From the NCBI GenBank assembly GCA_015698045.1, contig BLAL01000194.1, positions 1,612,001 through 1,676,000 on the forward strand: DNA of 64,000 bases, read 5' to 3'. Origin of the DNA: Rhizophagus clarus. Taxonomy: Eukaryota; Glomeromycota; Glomeromycetes; Glomerales; Glomeraceae. A program made the translations under genes and the position numbers. Shown piece after piece: positions 10,948-22,319 of the stretch. The notes under the pieces were generated by a model. It did no database searches. It saw only the letters and a program-made list of their open reading frames with translations, and was not told the DNA's origin. Positions within the stretch are counted from its first letter, which is position 1; every line of letters begins with the position of its first letter.

Positions 10948-11321
10948 GACAAGAAGTCTTCAGTTTCTTCATTAACCTGTTCTTCTGTATTGAAATAATC
11001 CTCAGCTAATTTATAATATAACTTATATAGGTCTATAACAGCATTGAGAATTTTTGAATCTTTTCCATACCAAGATTTGTATTCATCCATGATTTGATGA
11101 TACTTATCCTTAGTTGAGAACAATCTTTTTGCATTTTCTAGGATAAATTCATCAGGGTCTTCTGCCTGGCGTAATTTTTTGATTCGCTCTTTATATGATT
11201 GCATGAATTTACCATCTTTTGGCCTTCTATAGTAGATGCCTGCCTTGACTACATTTATTAATGCCTGTTCGATTTCTTGATATGTAGGCTTGGTATCAGT
11301 TAATTGAATTTGTGTACTCAT
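10938..11321 (-). CDS. Small helical protein of the Maverick-like element, unknown
   Basis: 127 residues, intact, start ATG at 11321. Charged and helical, with YQEIEQALINVVKAGIYY near the N-terminus, a basic middle and an acidic end. No motif recognised. It overlaps the 3' end of the integrase frame by about 10 bp (convergent) and is divergent from the Cys-rich gene starting at 11403, with about 80 bp between. Its integrity beside broken neighbours may just reflect its small size. Confidence 0.55.
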   Translation of the reverse strand: MSTQIQLTDTKPTYQEIEQALINVVKAGIYYRRPKDGKFMQSYKERIKKLRQAEDPDEFILENAKRLFSTKDKYHQIMDEYKSWYGKDSKILNAVIDLYKLYYKLAEDYFNTEEQVNEETEDFLSLI

Positions 11322-11402
11322 TGTGTAAATGTTGCAACTCCGGTGCTTGTATTAATATTACGAAAACTTTTGTTTAAAATAAAATATTTATTTCTTACTA
11401 CC

Positions 11403-11527
11403 ATGATAGGCGAATATTACTGCAACTATTTACTCAGAACTGGAGGTGTCTGTGGGCGTACCTGCCGTCAGTCTAAAGGGTGCCATGAACATTGGAAAGC
11501 TAGGAAGCGTTTTCCTTGTAGTGTATG
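11403..11527 (+). pseudogene. Cys-rich zinc-ribbon-like protein, 5' part (split by hAT element)
   Basis: The start ATG is at 11403. Cys/His pairs include CNY, VCGRTCRQ, GCHEH and PCSVC, suggesting a small zinc-binding protein. The frame stops making sense at 11528, where a hAT element begins, and resumes at 16293. The 8-bp duplication means both halves are in the same frame, giving a 69-residue ancestral product. Position and strand make it a gene of the Maverick-like element. Function unknown. Confidence 0.65.
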
Positions 11528-11575
11528 TAAGGTTGCTTGCCGAAACCCATCTGGCCTAACGCGAAACGCCGAAAC

Positions 11576-11690
11576 TCATACATAGTGCCGAAATGCCGAA
11601 ATGCCGAAACTGCCGAAACTGCCGAAACTGTTTCGGCATTTCGGCATTTCGGCAGTTTCGGCAGTTTCGGCATTTTGACATAGTTTCGGC
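11576..11690. repeat. Left subterminal GCCGAAAC repeat cluster of the hAT element
   Basis: A run of GCCGAAATGCCGAAACTGCC-type units is followed immediately by its inverse (TTTCGGCATTTCGGCAGTTT), so this segment can fold into a long hairpin. A matching cluster lies at 16095-16265 near the other end. Confidence 0.85.
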
Positions 11691-12085
11691 ATAAGTAATA
11701 CTAATATTTTAATAGAGTTTTGGCATATTTTCGTCATGTTAATAGTATCTGACAGATAAAAATTTATTTTTTAAAATTTAAATTATTTATTGTATTTATT
11801 ATACGTAATCCAATGATAAAAACTAGCAATTAAATTCAAATTTATCACTAAAGAAATAAAATCCCAGTTAAAAAAGTTCACCATTTTATTTTTATTTTAT
11901 TTAATTTTGATAAAAAAAAAAATATTGATACTTGTTCGCTACTATTTTAAAAAATAGTACCCAGGCTGTACGATATGGACGTCAGTATCAATTCACAGCC
12001 CAAAAAAAATGTGAGTCTCCAGCCGATATTTGGTACGGACTGGGCCTAGCTACTCACTATAAAATAATATAATAAAATTAATAAA

Positions 12086-12787
12086 TTATCTTCGGTGATG
12101 ATACGTAGGTAGGTTTCTTGCCCTTTTACGATCGTGTCGCGTATCTAAAATAAATTGGTTAATTTAAGATGTGAATAAACTTTAATTATAGAAATTTTAT
12201 AATTACCTCGTCTTTCCCAAAATCTCGATCTAAATGTGCGATAATATCTTGCTCTGATACGTGACCATCTTCTTCCAGGGACACCGCTACGATAAAGGCA
12301 AAAACTCTAAATATCAAAAAACGAAATAATATTTAGTTAAATATTTTCAATTTTAAGCAAATATTTTTTTTTGCCATTATATTTTTCATACATGGTATTC
12401 CCTGAGAAGATTCCTCCATTTTTGGTAGCATCGTTGTGCCGTGAACCTCGAAGTTCTAAAATGACGATTTAGTCTGATTCAAACGAACGAATTAGTTGGA
12501 TTAAAGATAATAATTCTATTTTTAACATATTTTAACATATTAAATATTATACATATGAACCTTCTTGCGATTGACCTCCAGAATCTCGATCGATCTCTCC
12601 TGTATTCATTATGAAATTCGTCATTTCTTCTTCTTCTTTCTTTCACCAAGTAATTGGTGTATTCATCGAACCATTGAATAGGACGAGAGTGGCGACGAGG
12701 CTGGCGATGGGGCTGGCGATGAGAGTGACGATGGGGCTGGTGATGAGAGTGACGATGGGACTGGCGATGAGAGTGACGATTGGGCAT
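12086..12787 (-). CDS. Myb/SANT-like (trihelix) DNA-binding protein carried by the hAT element
   Basis: Four exons by splice-site reading: 12787-12561, 12455-12392, 12306-12207, 12144-12086. Phases add up to 150 codons including the stop, giving an intact 149-residue protein. An N-terminal His/Arg-rich tract (MPNRHSHRQSHRH...) precedes a Myb/SANT-like domain: WFDEYTNYLVKERRRR, then RSRFWRSIARR, CYQKWRNLLREYH and YYRTFRSRFWERR. The third exon is 100 bp, the same length and boundaries as the matching exon in the paralog at 61802. It lies downstream of the transposase on the same strand. A role in binding transposon or host DNA is inferred only. Exons were called by eye from GT/AG signals. Confidence 0.65.
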
Positions 12788-13465
12788 ATTTACAAAATTA
12801 AGATGTGAGGAAAAACACAAAAAGAATGAGATGAGTAAATCGTAAAATATCCTTTTATAAATAAAATTTGGACAATTCCTTTTTGTTCCCTTTCTTCAAA
12901 ATACTGATTTATTAGTTTGCATCATTAAATTTAAATATCATCCTTAAAATAATAAATCTTTGTTTATTCTCTTTGTTCTTAAAAAAAAATCATTTTTTTT
13001 TAAAAAAAATCAGAATATTTTGTACATCCCTTAAAAAAAAATAAAAAAATCAGTGCATAATACATACAATGTGATTTGTATAAAAAAGTCATCTTGCATC
13101 GTTAAACAAATACCGATATAAAATTACTAATCATCATCCCTGTGTGATAAAATTTAATTGTTAACTTCTTTCTCTTTCTTTAGAGCACACATTGAACACG
13201 AATCAACACAAATTTAACAAAATTTGGCTAAAACGAGTGAAATTTTACCAGAATTATCAGCACAAATCGAACACAAATCGAACACAAATTGAACAAGATC
13301 GAAAGAGTTCGTTTGCATCACGTCGGTGTTGTTTAAATTTTGTCACACAAAAATTTTTTAATTTAAACTCTTAAATAAATCAATATAATTATAAACTTAT
13401 TTACAAATTTACTTTATTAATAAAAGAATTATTGTTATAATGATTTCCTAAAAATAAAGAAAAAA

Positions 13466-15757
13466 TTATTCTTCTTCATCTACATCATCTACATCGATGA
13501 ATTCATTCAATAAATCCTCTACATTATAATCAAAATTTCCTCCCCCATCGCTTTCTTGTTCGCTTTCTTGCTCATCATCATTGCCATCATCTGTATTAAT
13601 TTTTTCGTATTCTTCTTCAGATTCATCTAAAATGTCGTCTGGGATCTCTCCAATTTCTTCAATTATTAATTTGTGTGACAAATCAACAAATTTATCGATC
13701 CATACATGTTCTATTAGGACAACACAATTATCTGAAGGAACTGTAATTTGATTAGGTAAACTTTCATTTGATAAAACATCACATTCATCATCATCATCAT
13801 TAGTTTCTGCCAGAGCCTCTGCAATTCGAATGTTCATTTCAGTTTCGCTAATACGAGTATCATTTTTTTCTATACCATAAAAACCAAGCTCTTTCTTAGC
13901 ATTGGACTTCCAATGCATGATCATTTTAGCCATGGATTCTAGTCGACTTATATTCAAATTTAAACGCCGATCATTAAATAGCCAGCCAAGTGTTGAGAAT
14001 CCTCGTTCGCAACTTGCGGAATTTGGACAAATCGCTAATAGATGGCGAGCGACTCTTGGGAGGCTGTTCGGTCAAGGGTCAGTATCGATCAAATTCCACC
14101 AATTTAGAGGATCGTCTAGAGAACAAGATTCATCAAGATCAAAGGGTGGTTTATTATCACGGTAGTCCTTAATTTGCTCGCATAGAGCCCTGGATTCTTT
14201 AAGATCAAATCCTAACCTTTTACCAATTGTAGTAGCGCACCTCACGATCCTTGAATAAGCTTTGGCTGTGAGAGGCTTACTCCTAAATCGGGGATCTAGG
14301 AAAAAGCAGGTTATATATTTGTCATCATCGAACTCTTTGAATCTTTCATTCATCACGTTGAAACAATGGTTACGGAAGTTTTGATTAAATGATTTGGGTA
14401 ATTGTTTCAAAACTGCTGATAGTCTTATCAAACTTAAAAAACAATCTCCAAGCGTCGCTGATCTTGATTCTAAAGCCAAGACGGCTTTTCTCAATGGATT
14501 TAAAACGAATGAAAGAATTCGTAAATTGGAAAAAAAATTCCGTGTTTGGATAACACGTTTGACCTTATCGTTCAACAAATTACTTTCATTAGTAATAATT
14601 TGTTCTAGTACTGGTTCCAACCTAATTACCGAATCTACTGATTCGCTAGCCGTTGTCTATCACGTCTTACAATATAACTTAATGCCTCCTCCATGAATAC
14701 TATTCTCTTTGATGAGTTGTGTGAGTTTGGCTCCAGCTTGATGGGAATTTTTAAAAAATGAAGCTAATGTATTAACTTTTCGTAATAAACGATCTCCAAA
14801 ACTTTCTTTAAGTATATCACACGCGATAAGATTGACCGCATGTGCTATACATCGTACGTTTTTGATATTAGGGTATTTCTCTTCAATAATTTTGCGTGCA
14901 TTCCGAACGTTTGAGGCATTATCGGACACAATAGCCAATATTTTATTTGGGCCGATCCTTTCAATTATTTCTCCAATCACTTCGGCTACGTAATTACCTG
15001 TATGCGAATGTTCTGACAAATCTTGAAGTTTATACAAATACTCTTCTCTCGACGGAGTCATAATAACAAAATTCCATATAGAACGATGAGTGGGGGACGT
15101 CCAACCATCGAACGCTAAATTATATTAATATTAATATTATTACTTAAAAACACATTAAGAATATTGTTTTAAAAAAGTATAAAAAAAGTATTAAAAACCT
15201 AAAGTCAAATTAGCTCCATTTTCAATGACGGATGTGACAGTTGAGTTCACCATTGATAATTCCCGCTCAAGTAACTGATCTGACAAAAATTCTCTGGTTG
15301 GCAGCTCATACGAAGAATTAAGCTCCTTTACAAAGTTAATAAAAAAAGGGTGCTCGACTATCCAGAATGAAATACCACATGCAACGAAAAATTTAGCCAA
15401 GGCACGATTAATCCTAGTTACTCTACCATCAGGAATTTTTGTGGAATCATAGTAGTCTGTAATATTTAACTGATTACTCCCAACAATTTTTCTTTTTTTA
15501 TTAACTTTATCTTCACGCTCTAATATTTTATTCAAATATTTTCTAACAATGGGTCCTGGAGCTTCCGAGCAGTGGTTCGCAAAGTGCTCTTCAAGTTTTG
15601 ATATATCACCTCGTGACCATGAAAAATTACAATATTTACAAGTGGCATGATATTTTCCTGAACCAACGGGATTTCCTCTAATAGCATCCTCCCAGGTAGA
15701 GCTGGGAGGCCTACCACCTTTATTTTTATTTTTTTCTAAGTCTAAAGTGCTGGTCAT
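13466..15757 (-). pseudogene. hAT superfamily transposase with BED zinc finger
   Basis: Start ATG at 15757. A BED-type finger (CKYC near residue 45, then HFANHC) is followed by the RNase H-like core. The first Asp is in FDGWTS after an intron (about 15190-15115), the second in IVSDNASN (near 14925). The C-terminal dimerisation region has LDDPLNWWN (near 14095), then ASCERGFSTLGWLFNDRR, then an acidic tail. Three in-frame stops were seen: adjacent TGA and TAG near 14656-14662, and a TGA near 14070. All are single transitions from Arg or Trp codons expected in the family. It would excise and insert the element. With intact ends the copy could still be moved in trans. Confidence 0.9.
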
Positions 15758-16292
15758 ATTGAAATGTGTATAAAGTTTTTTTATTTTGTACGTGTTTAAG
15801 TAAAAAAAGTAATGCAAGGCAAACACGAAGTAATTTAAAAAATCCATAACAGATAATCATATGATTTGGTTCAAATTTCAAGGTATAGCCGTAACAGTTG
15901 GGGATTATAACAGTAAAATGATAAATAAAAAAAGGAGTTAAAGGAGTTAAAGGACGAAAAGTAACTGATTATCTTTGATATTAATGATGTCAGATCATTT
16001 CCTGAATGACCGTCAGATATGATTGGTTGTGTGTCATGTGGTGGCTGAATTTTATTTTGTTACACTAATTACATTATTAGAAAAATGAAACTATGCCGAA
16101 ACTATATTAAAGTATTAATATATATTATGCCGAAACTATGCCAAAATGCCGAAACTGTTTCGGCATTTTGGCAGTTTTGGCAGTTTCGGCATTTCGGCAT
16201 TTTTGGCTGCTTGCTGAAACCTAGTTTCGCCAGTTTCGGCAGTTTCGGCATGCCGAAACTCACTAGTTTCGGCAAGCAACCTTAAGTGTATG

Positions 16293-16377
16293 TGGCAAGC
16301 TGACTAGCTCTAAACCTGGTCTTTGTAGAAAACATGCTAGTGGATATTATGTAATCCAATATATTAATAGGCTTTGA
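16293..16377 (+). pseudogene. Cys-rich zinc-ribbon-like protein, 3' part
   Basis: This continues the frame of 11403-11527 after the hAT insertion. It encodes CGK, then GLCRKHASGYYVIQYINRL and a stop TGA at 16375-16377. The CxxC split between the two halves (C before and C after the insertion) supports a single zinc ribbon broken by the insertion. Confidence 0.65.
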
Positions 16378-16689
16378 GATAGAGCCTTGAGTACATATCA
16401 GGAAGTATAATAGTCCAATTTTCCTTGTATACATGCTCCGCAGAGTTCTTAAACCTATTTTGTGTACACTATTTGATATAATTTTAAGGTGAGACTTAGC
16501 CAGGTGAATTTTTTTTTTTACACTTATGGGTGAGACTTATCTTGGTGAATTTTTTTTTTACACCTAACCCGAATTTTTTTCTTAATGCTTATTTGAAAGA
16601 ATTGGCTCCAGAATGGCTTCCTGCATATCAAAAATAATGGTATACTAGAATATGGTTAATATCCTTTTAACTTTATTTTTGAATACAAC

Positions 16690-16724
16690 AAATTTACACC
16701 TAAGACAAGCTTAGGTGTAAATTT
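16690..16724. repeat. Perfect hairpin, 15-bp arms
   Basis: Left arm 16690-16704 and right arm 16710-16724 are exact reverse complements (core TTTACACCTAAG / CTTAGGTGTAAA) with a 5-nt loop. It could be a terminator-like or end structure of the Maverick-like element; no function shown. Confidence 0.85.
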
Positions 16725-16810
16725 TTTATTTTGTTTACGCACATAAATCAGCTTTAGAATTATTTCTAGGATAACATAAAATCTGATATGCAAATTATGC
16801 TTGACAGGTC

Positions 16811-16857
16811 GAACGCTGAACACACTTGGACACTTCGGTCCTCGGTGTTCAGCGTTC
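16811..16857. repeat. Perfect inverted repeat, 13-bp arms
   Basis: GAACGCTGAACAC (16811-16823) pairs exactly with GTGTTCAGCGTTC (16845-16857) around a 21-nt GC-richer loop. It stands out against the AT-rich surroundings. Confidence 0.85.
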
Positions 16858-18559
16858 TCATAAGAGGCAAGCAATATGGCATATTTTTTTCGTTATATTA
16901 TTTGAGATTAAAATCAGGCCAGCGCATTAACAAAGATGGTTATCTCCTTTAACTTGAAAACTAAAAATTTGGGCAAAATGGGTATGTTAACAGGATTTGA
17001 GCCCAGCTTGATCTTAAGTCTGAATTTAATATTAGATTTCGATATATTTACTGGTCTTGGAAATAAATTTGGGGTTAAAAAAGATTACATAAATTTCATA
17101 TATCGGGAAATAAGCCAGGAGAGGCTTACACTAATTATACCTATACGGAAATCTGATCCCAGAATCCCTGTTTTATCCTATATGCTTTGCTCCTGAAAGT
17201 AATGAGTTTTTTTTACTTAAGTTTAATATAAGAACGTTATTAACGTTCTTTTTATTTTCATTTTGTAGGTTTTCTGGCTTTTGAGTTAAAAAAAATCATC
17301 AGATTATTTGGCCAATCTGGTCAATCTGATCATCTGTTCTTTTTTTCTTAAGAAAATAGACCAGATTATCTGATCAAACCAGTCAACTGGTCAACTGGTT
17401 ATTATCTAATCAAACTGATCAAACTAATAATTCCATCTGGATTATCCGCAAACTATTCATTCTCAATCTGGATGATCTGTTTTTTGATCAGATCAGATGA
17501 TGGATTGAACAGATTCTACCAGAGCATACTTCTAATCTAAAAGGATATCCCAGATCTTGATCTCAAATTCAGATTGTAGATCAGGTTGATTTTATATAAA
17601 GGACTTCATTTTACTAAATTTAGTTGTGTTGTTAGCCACAATAATTTTTGTTATAATTTTATTAGCTGCATCTTCAGTTTCATATACAACTTTAATCATT
17701 TTTATGTCTTTGATTATAATAGTTGAGAATATGTGTGTCAGCTCAATTACATGGTGAAACATATAATTCTTTTTTCTGACTTGAAGCTAAGTCAAAAAGA
17801 AAGAAGAGAGTAATTTTTTGAGACTTTTCTATTACTGTCCAGCATGGTTATGTCTTATTCATCTCATTCTGCTAATTAGAAGTAGCAGTAGTAGTTGTTG
17901 CATTTTGAACTTGGATATGGACTGAAGCTTCTAGTCTAGCAGTAAATTGTTGTTGCAAGTTATTGAGAGTACCTTGACTCTTTGTAAAGACTGTAGAAGT
18001 ATCTTCAGCATGAATAGAGTTTATATTTTTAACTCCTTTTATTACTCTTTTTTTTTACTATAAGAAAAGTAATAAAATATTATGTTTAACAAGTATTTTG
18101 AGTATCTTTAGTGTAAAATTTTTCTTGTTCAAAATATGGCAAAAAGATTAGTAGAAAGAGTTTTTTATAATATATTAAAAGATAAGTAAATTTATATGTT
18201 ACCCCCAAGACGTATCACCTCTGAGCAAAATTATATAATATCGTAAGAATGATGTATAAATTATCTTATTAAAGATTACATTATTAAAAATAATATTATC
18301 AGAGAATCAGATTTCAATAAAAATCTATTCAAAACTCTTTCCCACTCTGTGCAGTTTACAACATAACAAAAAATATTTTTTTATTTTTTCAAAAACTGTA
18401 TATAGTAGAACAAATATAACTTCAGAATTTGTTGTACATTCAGACTTAGACTTCAAAGTTATTTTATCTTACGTTGAACAAGCTACAATAATAAATGACT
18501 TTTTTCTGACTTTCAAAATGATATTGGATGACTAAAGTTTTGGGTAAGCTTTTAAATAC

Positions 18560-20030
18560 TCTTTACTATTTGCCAAGAACACGAATAAGGAGGATTATCA
18601 GAACTACCTAGGATACTTCATACCAGACATAGTGAATGGACAATTTAACAAAATAGCAGGCAAACAGAAATATAGTAAAAACCTTCTGTATTTTCTTTAC
18701 AGTGTTACTTTTCTTGTACACAAAGATACTTTCAAAACTGCAGTTTACTCAAGAATATACTGGATGACTCATATGATCCTAACCAGCTATCAGATGAATT
18801 TATAGATATGGAAATATCTGTAAATAAAGAACATCAATCACAATCTAGTGCTGCATCAACAAGTACTAATCAGAATAAAAATTGAATATCACAGAAGCAA
18901 GATAAATAAAAGGCTAAGATTATGAAACAAGTTATCTCTGACATATCTGTATTAAATCATGTACCTGATATAATACCTTAATCACAAGTTGTATTCCAGT
19001 CTGCTTTCAGTTTCTCTTTAAAACCTAGTGTCCAGTCTTTTATACTAAAGGCAAAGAAGGATAAGACTGAAAAACTAACTAAGGACCTAAGTGATAATGC
19101 TGCATAAATATTAACTGGCTATCATCCTAACCCAAGTTTAGGTTAATATTTTCACAATATTCTTATTTATGATGTCCCTGCCAAGTAGGAAAATTACAAT
19201 ACTAGATTATTTAAAAGTTTAGGGTAATATAATTTCTGTAACAGTTAAGAAACAGAGGAAGTATAAAACTGTTTGGTGTAAATTAGAGATTATGCATGAA
19301 TTCAGTACTTGAGAATGAGATCACTTTTAGATAACTCTCCTTAGACCAGTAGTAATCTGATAGTTTCCTGCTTCCTAGTTTCTTAAAGAATGTAAAAAAA
19401 GAGAAAGATTCCAGGCTATTATTGAAGGCCTTTCAGATTCTTTAATAGTTGATACTCTGACAGTTAAGGAACACTTCACAAATTTTATTAACCCCTTATA
19501 CATTAAAGCTTTTAAAGAAATTAAGAACCCAGATAGTACATGCAAAATGATTGCCTACTTTGAAAGTTGGGAGGATTTACAAAATATCATTAATAAAGAA
19601 TCATTTTGGAATGGAACAAAACTCAGTTGGTGCTATCATACCATGTCATCTTTTATTATGCAAAAGAAAAATAGTTAGCGGTCTAGTTCTAATAGGCAAG
19701 ATAAACCCAACAAGTTAAATCTAGACTCATCTTCCAAACATATTAAAGTTAACTTAAGATCCAAAACAGGTAATTTTATGATTAGATCTAATTGTGTTTC
19801 CATAAGGAGTTTGAAGAAATATTCATCACAATCTTTATCTAGAAATAATACTGGAAAGAAGAACAAGAAAAGTCAGAAGATGAAAGAAAAGAGTACAGGC
19901 ACTTTATCCCAAAAAAGCTGTCAAAATGATAATTGTATACTGAGATTGTAAAATTAAAGACAGTTTTAATGGACTTTATTCAAAAACAGTCCCAGGATTA
20001 GTAATAATTAGTAGGATTTTTATCTTGTTT
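18560..20030 (+). pseudogene. Degenerate LINE ORF1-like remnant
   Basis: Short fragments in several plus-strand frames read as one decayed protein: YDVPAKWENYNTRLFKSLG near 19170, then FKEIKNPDSTCKMIAYFESW near 19515, then NGTKLSWCYHTMSSF near 19610. The order (strand-loop segment, then K-x-I-x-Y-F-x-SW, then L-x-W-x-x-H) resembles nucleic-acid-binding ORF1 proteins of fungal LINEs. Many stops and frame changes. No reverse transcriptase found nearby, so the element is 5' only or truncated. Identification is by remembered pattern and is tentative. Confidence 0.4.
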
Positions 20031-20340
20031 TCCCAGATGAAATAGAAATTTTTCTTTTTTGTTTTTCTTTTCTCTTTATTTTTTTATATATATTTAATTT
20101 TAATTGTTTAGGCGAATGATAAGACTGGCCCTTGGGTTGGAAGTATTCTTTCAATATTTTGTACTGTATGCGCATATGCGTAGCACTTTGCATTTATTAA
20201 TAAAGATATGCAGCTTCAACATCTTAAAACCTAAAAAAAAAATAATATTATCAGAGAAAAATTTGACAGATGTATCAATAGTATCACAGTAAGAAAATTG
20301 CATACTAAAAATATGCTGAAAATATGCTGAATTTTAAGTA

Positions 20341-21175
20341 CCATATATCACGGGCCACAGTACCCCAGGTATCTTGCAAATTTTGGGGGTTTTGGCCTGT
20401 ACCCGGGGGTACTATACACGGGTGGATACTATACATAGGGGGGTACAGGATTTTTAAAATACCTGGGGTACATACTATGTATAATACCCAGGTTTAATTA
20501 GATTGGCAAAATGCAAAAAAAACGCCGAAACTGACTGTTACAGTGTTTTTATATGTAAAGTAAAAAAAAACGCTGAAACTGATTGTTCTGGCATTTTTAT
20601 ATATATAAAAACGCAAAAAAATGCCAAAACTAACTGTTCTAGTGTCTTTTATATGTAAAATAAAAAAAAATGCCGAAACTGATTGTTCTAGCGTTTTTTA
20701 TATGTAAAGTAAAAAAAAATGCTAAAACTGACTGTTCTGGCATTTTTTATATGTAAAATAAAAAAAAAACGTCAAAACTGATTGTTCCAGCGTTTTTTAT
20801 ATGTAAAGTAAAAAAAAATGCTGAAACTGACTGTTCTGGCATTTTTTTATATATAAAAACGCAAAAAAAATGCCGAAACTGACTGTTCTGGTGTTTTTAT
20901 ATATATAAAAACACAAAAAAAAATGCTGAAACTGACTGTTCCAGTGTTTTTTATATGTAAAGTAAAAAAAAACGCCAAAACTGATTGTTCCGGCATTTTT
21001 ATATATCTGGAATATACATTATATATTGATCTAGTATTATACCCTGGGTATTTTACAAAATTTTAAGCTTTAAATTGGAATTCTCTATGTAAAGTACCCG
21101 GATACTTTAAAATTCTCGCAAATTTCTTGAGAGGGGTACTATACATAGGGGGGTACTGTGGCCCGTGATATACGG
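20341..21175. mobile_element. TA-flanked MITE with internal repeats, 835 bp
   Basis: Terminal inverted repeats CCATATATCACGGGCCACAG / CCGTATATCACGGGCCACAG continue to about 26 bp and are flanked by TA on each side (20339-20340, 21176-21177), as in Tc1/mariner/pogo elements. Inside the ends is a second layer of inverted words (GGGGTACTATACATAGGGGGGTAC on the right, similar on the left). No transposase is encoded. Confidence 0.85.
20515..21000. repeat. Tandem ~50-bp repeat inside the MITE
   Basis: About ten units of a GCCGAAACTGACTGTTCTGG block and an AT spacer TTTTATATGTAAAGTAAAAA, spacing 45-55 bp, moderately diverged from one another. Confidence 0.85.
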
Positions 21176-21177
21176 TA

Positions 21178-22319
21178 TATTTAAATATACAATTACGCAT
21201 ACAATAAGTATAATATAAGTATAATTTCAGTGTATTTTATATAAGATAATTATATTCATAAATAGTGCTAAAATTATGCTTAATAATATCATATTTAACA
21301 TGTAAATAATTCATAAAATATTCTTAAATTTTGCCTGTTTAAGTACATTTCCATCAAGTGTAAGTTATATATTTATTTTATTATTACTTTCTTCTTAATT
21401 TCAATATAATAAACAGATAAATTATTTCACGTTATTAAATACACTCAGCACTATTTAAGAACATTTAAAAAACGTTTTCAATATATAAAAATGTGATTTT
21501 AGTTAGAAATAAAATACATTTTAGTTGTATTAAGGTTATTTTAATTAGGATAAAATAAATATTTTACATATATTTTAATAGCATTTTTAATATATAAAAA
21601 TGATATTAAAGATAATTTATTAAACAATTTAATAATAATTTAACAATAATTCATCTACATTTTAATAAGTATTTAACGATATTTTTAATATATAAATATA
21701 ATATTAAAGATATGGTTAATTATATTTTAATAACAGTTCGTGTACATATTTGATTCTATATAAAAAGAAAATAAATAAATTCTGAAATATAAAAAAAAAA
21801 GAAATACAATTATACAATTATCAAAAAAACTTATTTTCCATGCTTACTCATGCTTACTGCATAATAACGAGAGGCAAAATCTATCAAAAAAATATTGTAC
21901 AAAAAATATATTCATATGAGGTAAAAAGATATAATTAGTAATGTTATGAAATAGAAATAACTTTATAAATGTAACCTACAATAAAGATTGATAGATACCT
22001 GTTGGATTAACTTAACCTTTATTCTTTAAAATGCTTGTTAACAGATGGCTCTTCTCGTGTTATCTTTCTAACTAGCTTATTGTATATTTGCTCTTTGAAA
22101 AAATTGCCCAGTTTAGTTCATTGAGATATCTGTAGACAAGAAGCATTACATCACATAACACGTACCTCTCACCATCTGCTTCTTCTCCATCGGTCACTAT
22201 ATTTTATTATGCGGGTCAAGAAAGTAAGTTGTACAGGGCCAAAAGGTATTTTTTGCCTAACAGATCTGTTCCCAGCCACACTAAAATTGAAATAATCAAC
22301 CATCAGATTTGAGAATATA
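21178..22319. other. AT-rich non-coding stretch
   Basis: No gene seen. Near 21480, 21590 and 21690 a loose unit around TTTTTAATATATAAAAATG is repeated about every 100 bp. Confidence 0.5.

Larger units (their letters stand above)
11528..16284. mobile_element. hAT transposon, 4757 bp, with transposase and Myb/SANT gene
   Basis: Flanked by a perfect 8-bp duplication AGTGTATG (11520-11527 and 16285-16292). Perfect 19-bp terminal inverted repeats TAAGGTTGCTTGCCGAAAC fit the hAT 5'-YARNG rule. The subterminal regions (11560-11690 and 16090-16275) contain dense copies of GCCGAAAC in both orientations, a likely transposase binding platform. It carries, on the minus strand, a BED-finger hAT transposase (13466-15757) and a four-exon Myb/SANT-like gene (12086-12787). 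Perfect ends and duplication argue for recent insertion into the Maverick-like element. Confidence 0.93.
16378..18559. other. Non-coding stretch right of the Maverick-like genes
   Basis: No convincing gene. It holds a duplicated segment (GGTGAGACTTA ... TTTTTTACAC, about 16490-16575), two strong hairpins (16690-16724, 16811-16857) and, at 17295-17540, a cluster of GATCAGATTGG/CCAATCTGATC-like words similar to the subterminal repeats of the element at 50507. The right end of the Maverick-like element probably lies here but was not identified. Confidence 0.5.

Noticed and set aside
16085-16285. Small plus-strand gene
   Set aside because: It lies entirely in the GCCGAAAC subterminal repeat of the hAT element.
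16936-17196. Possible 86-residue plus-strand gene
   Set aside because: No motif, no start context and no neighbour support; left as non-coding.
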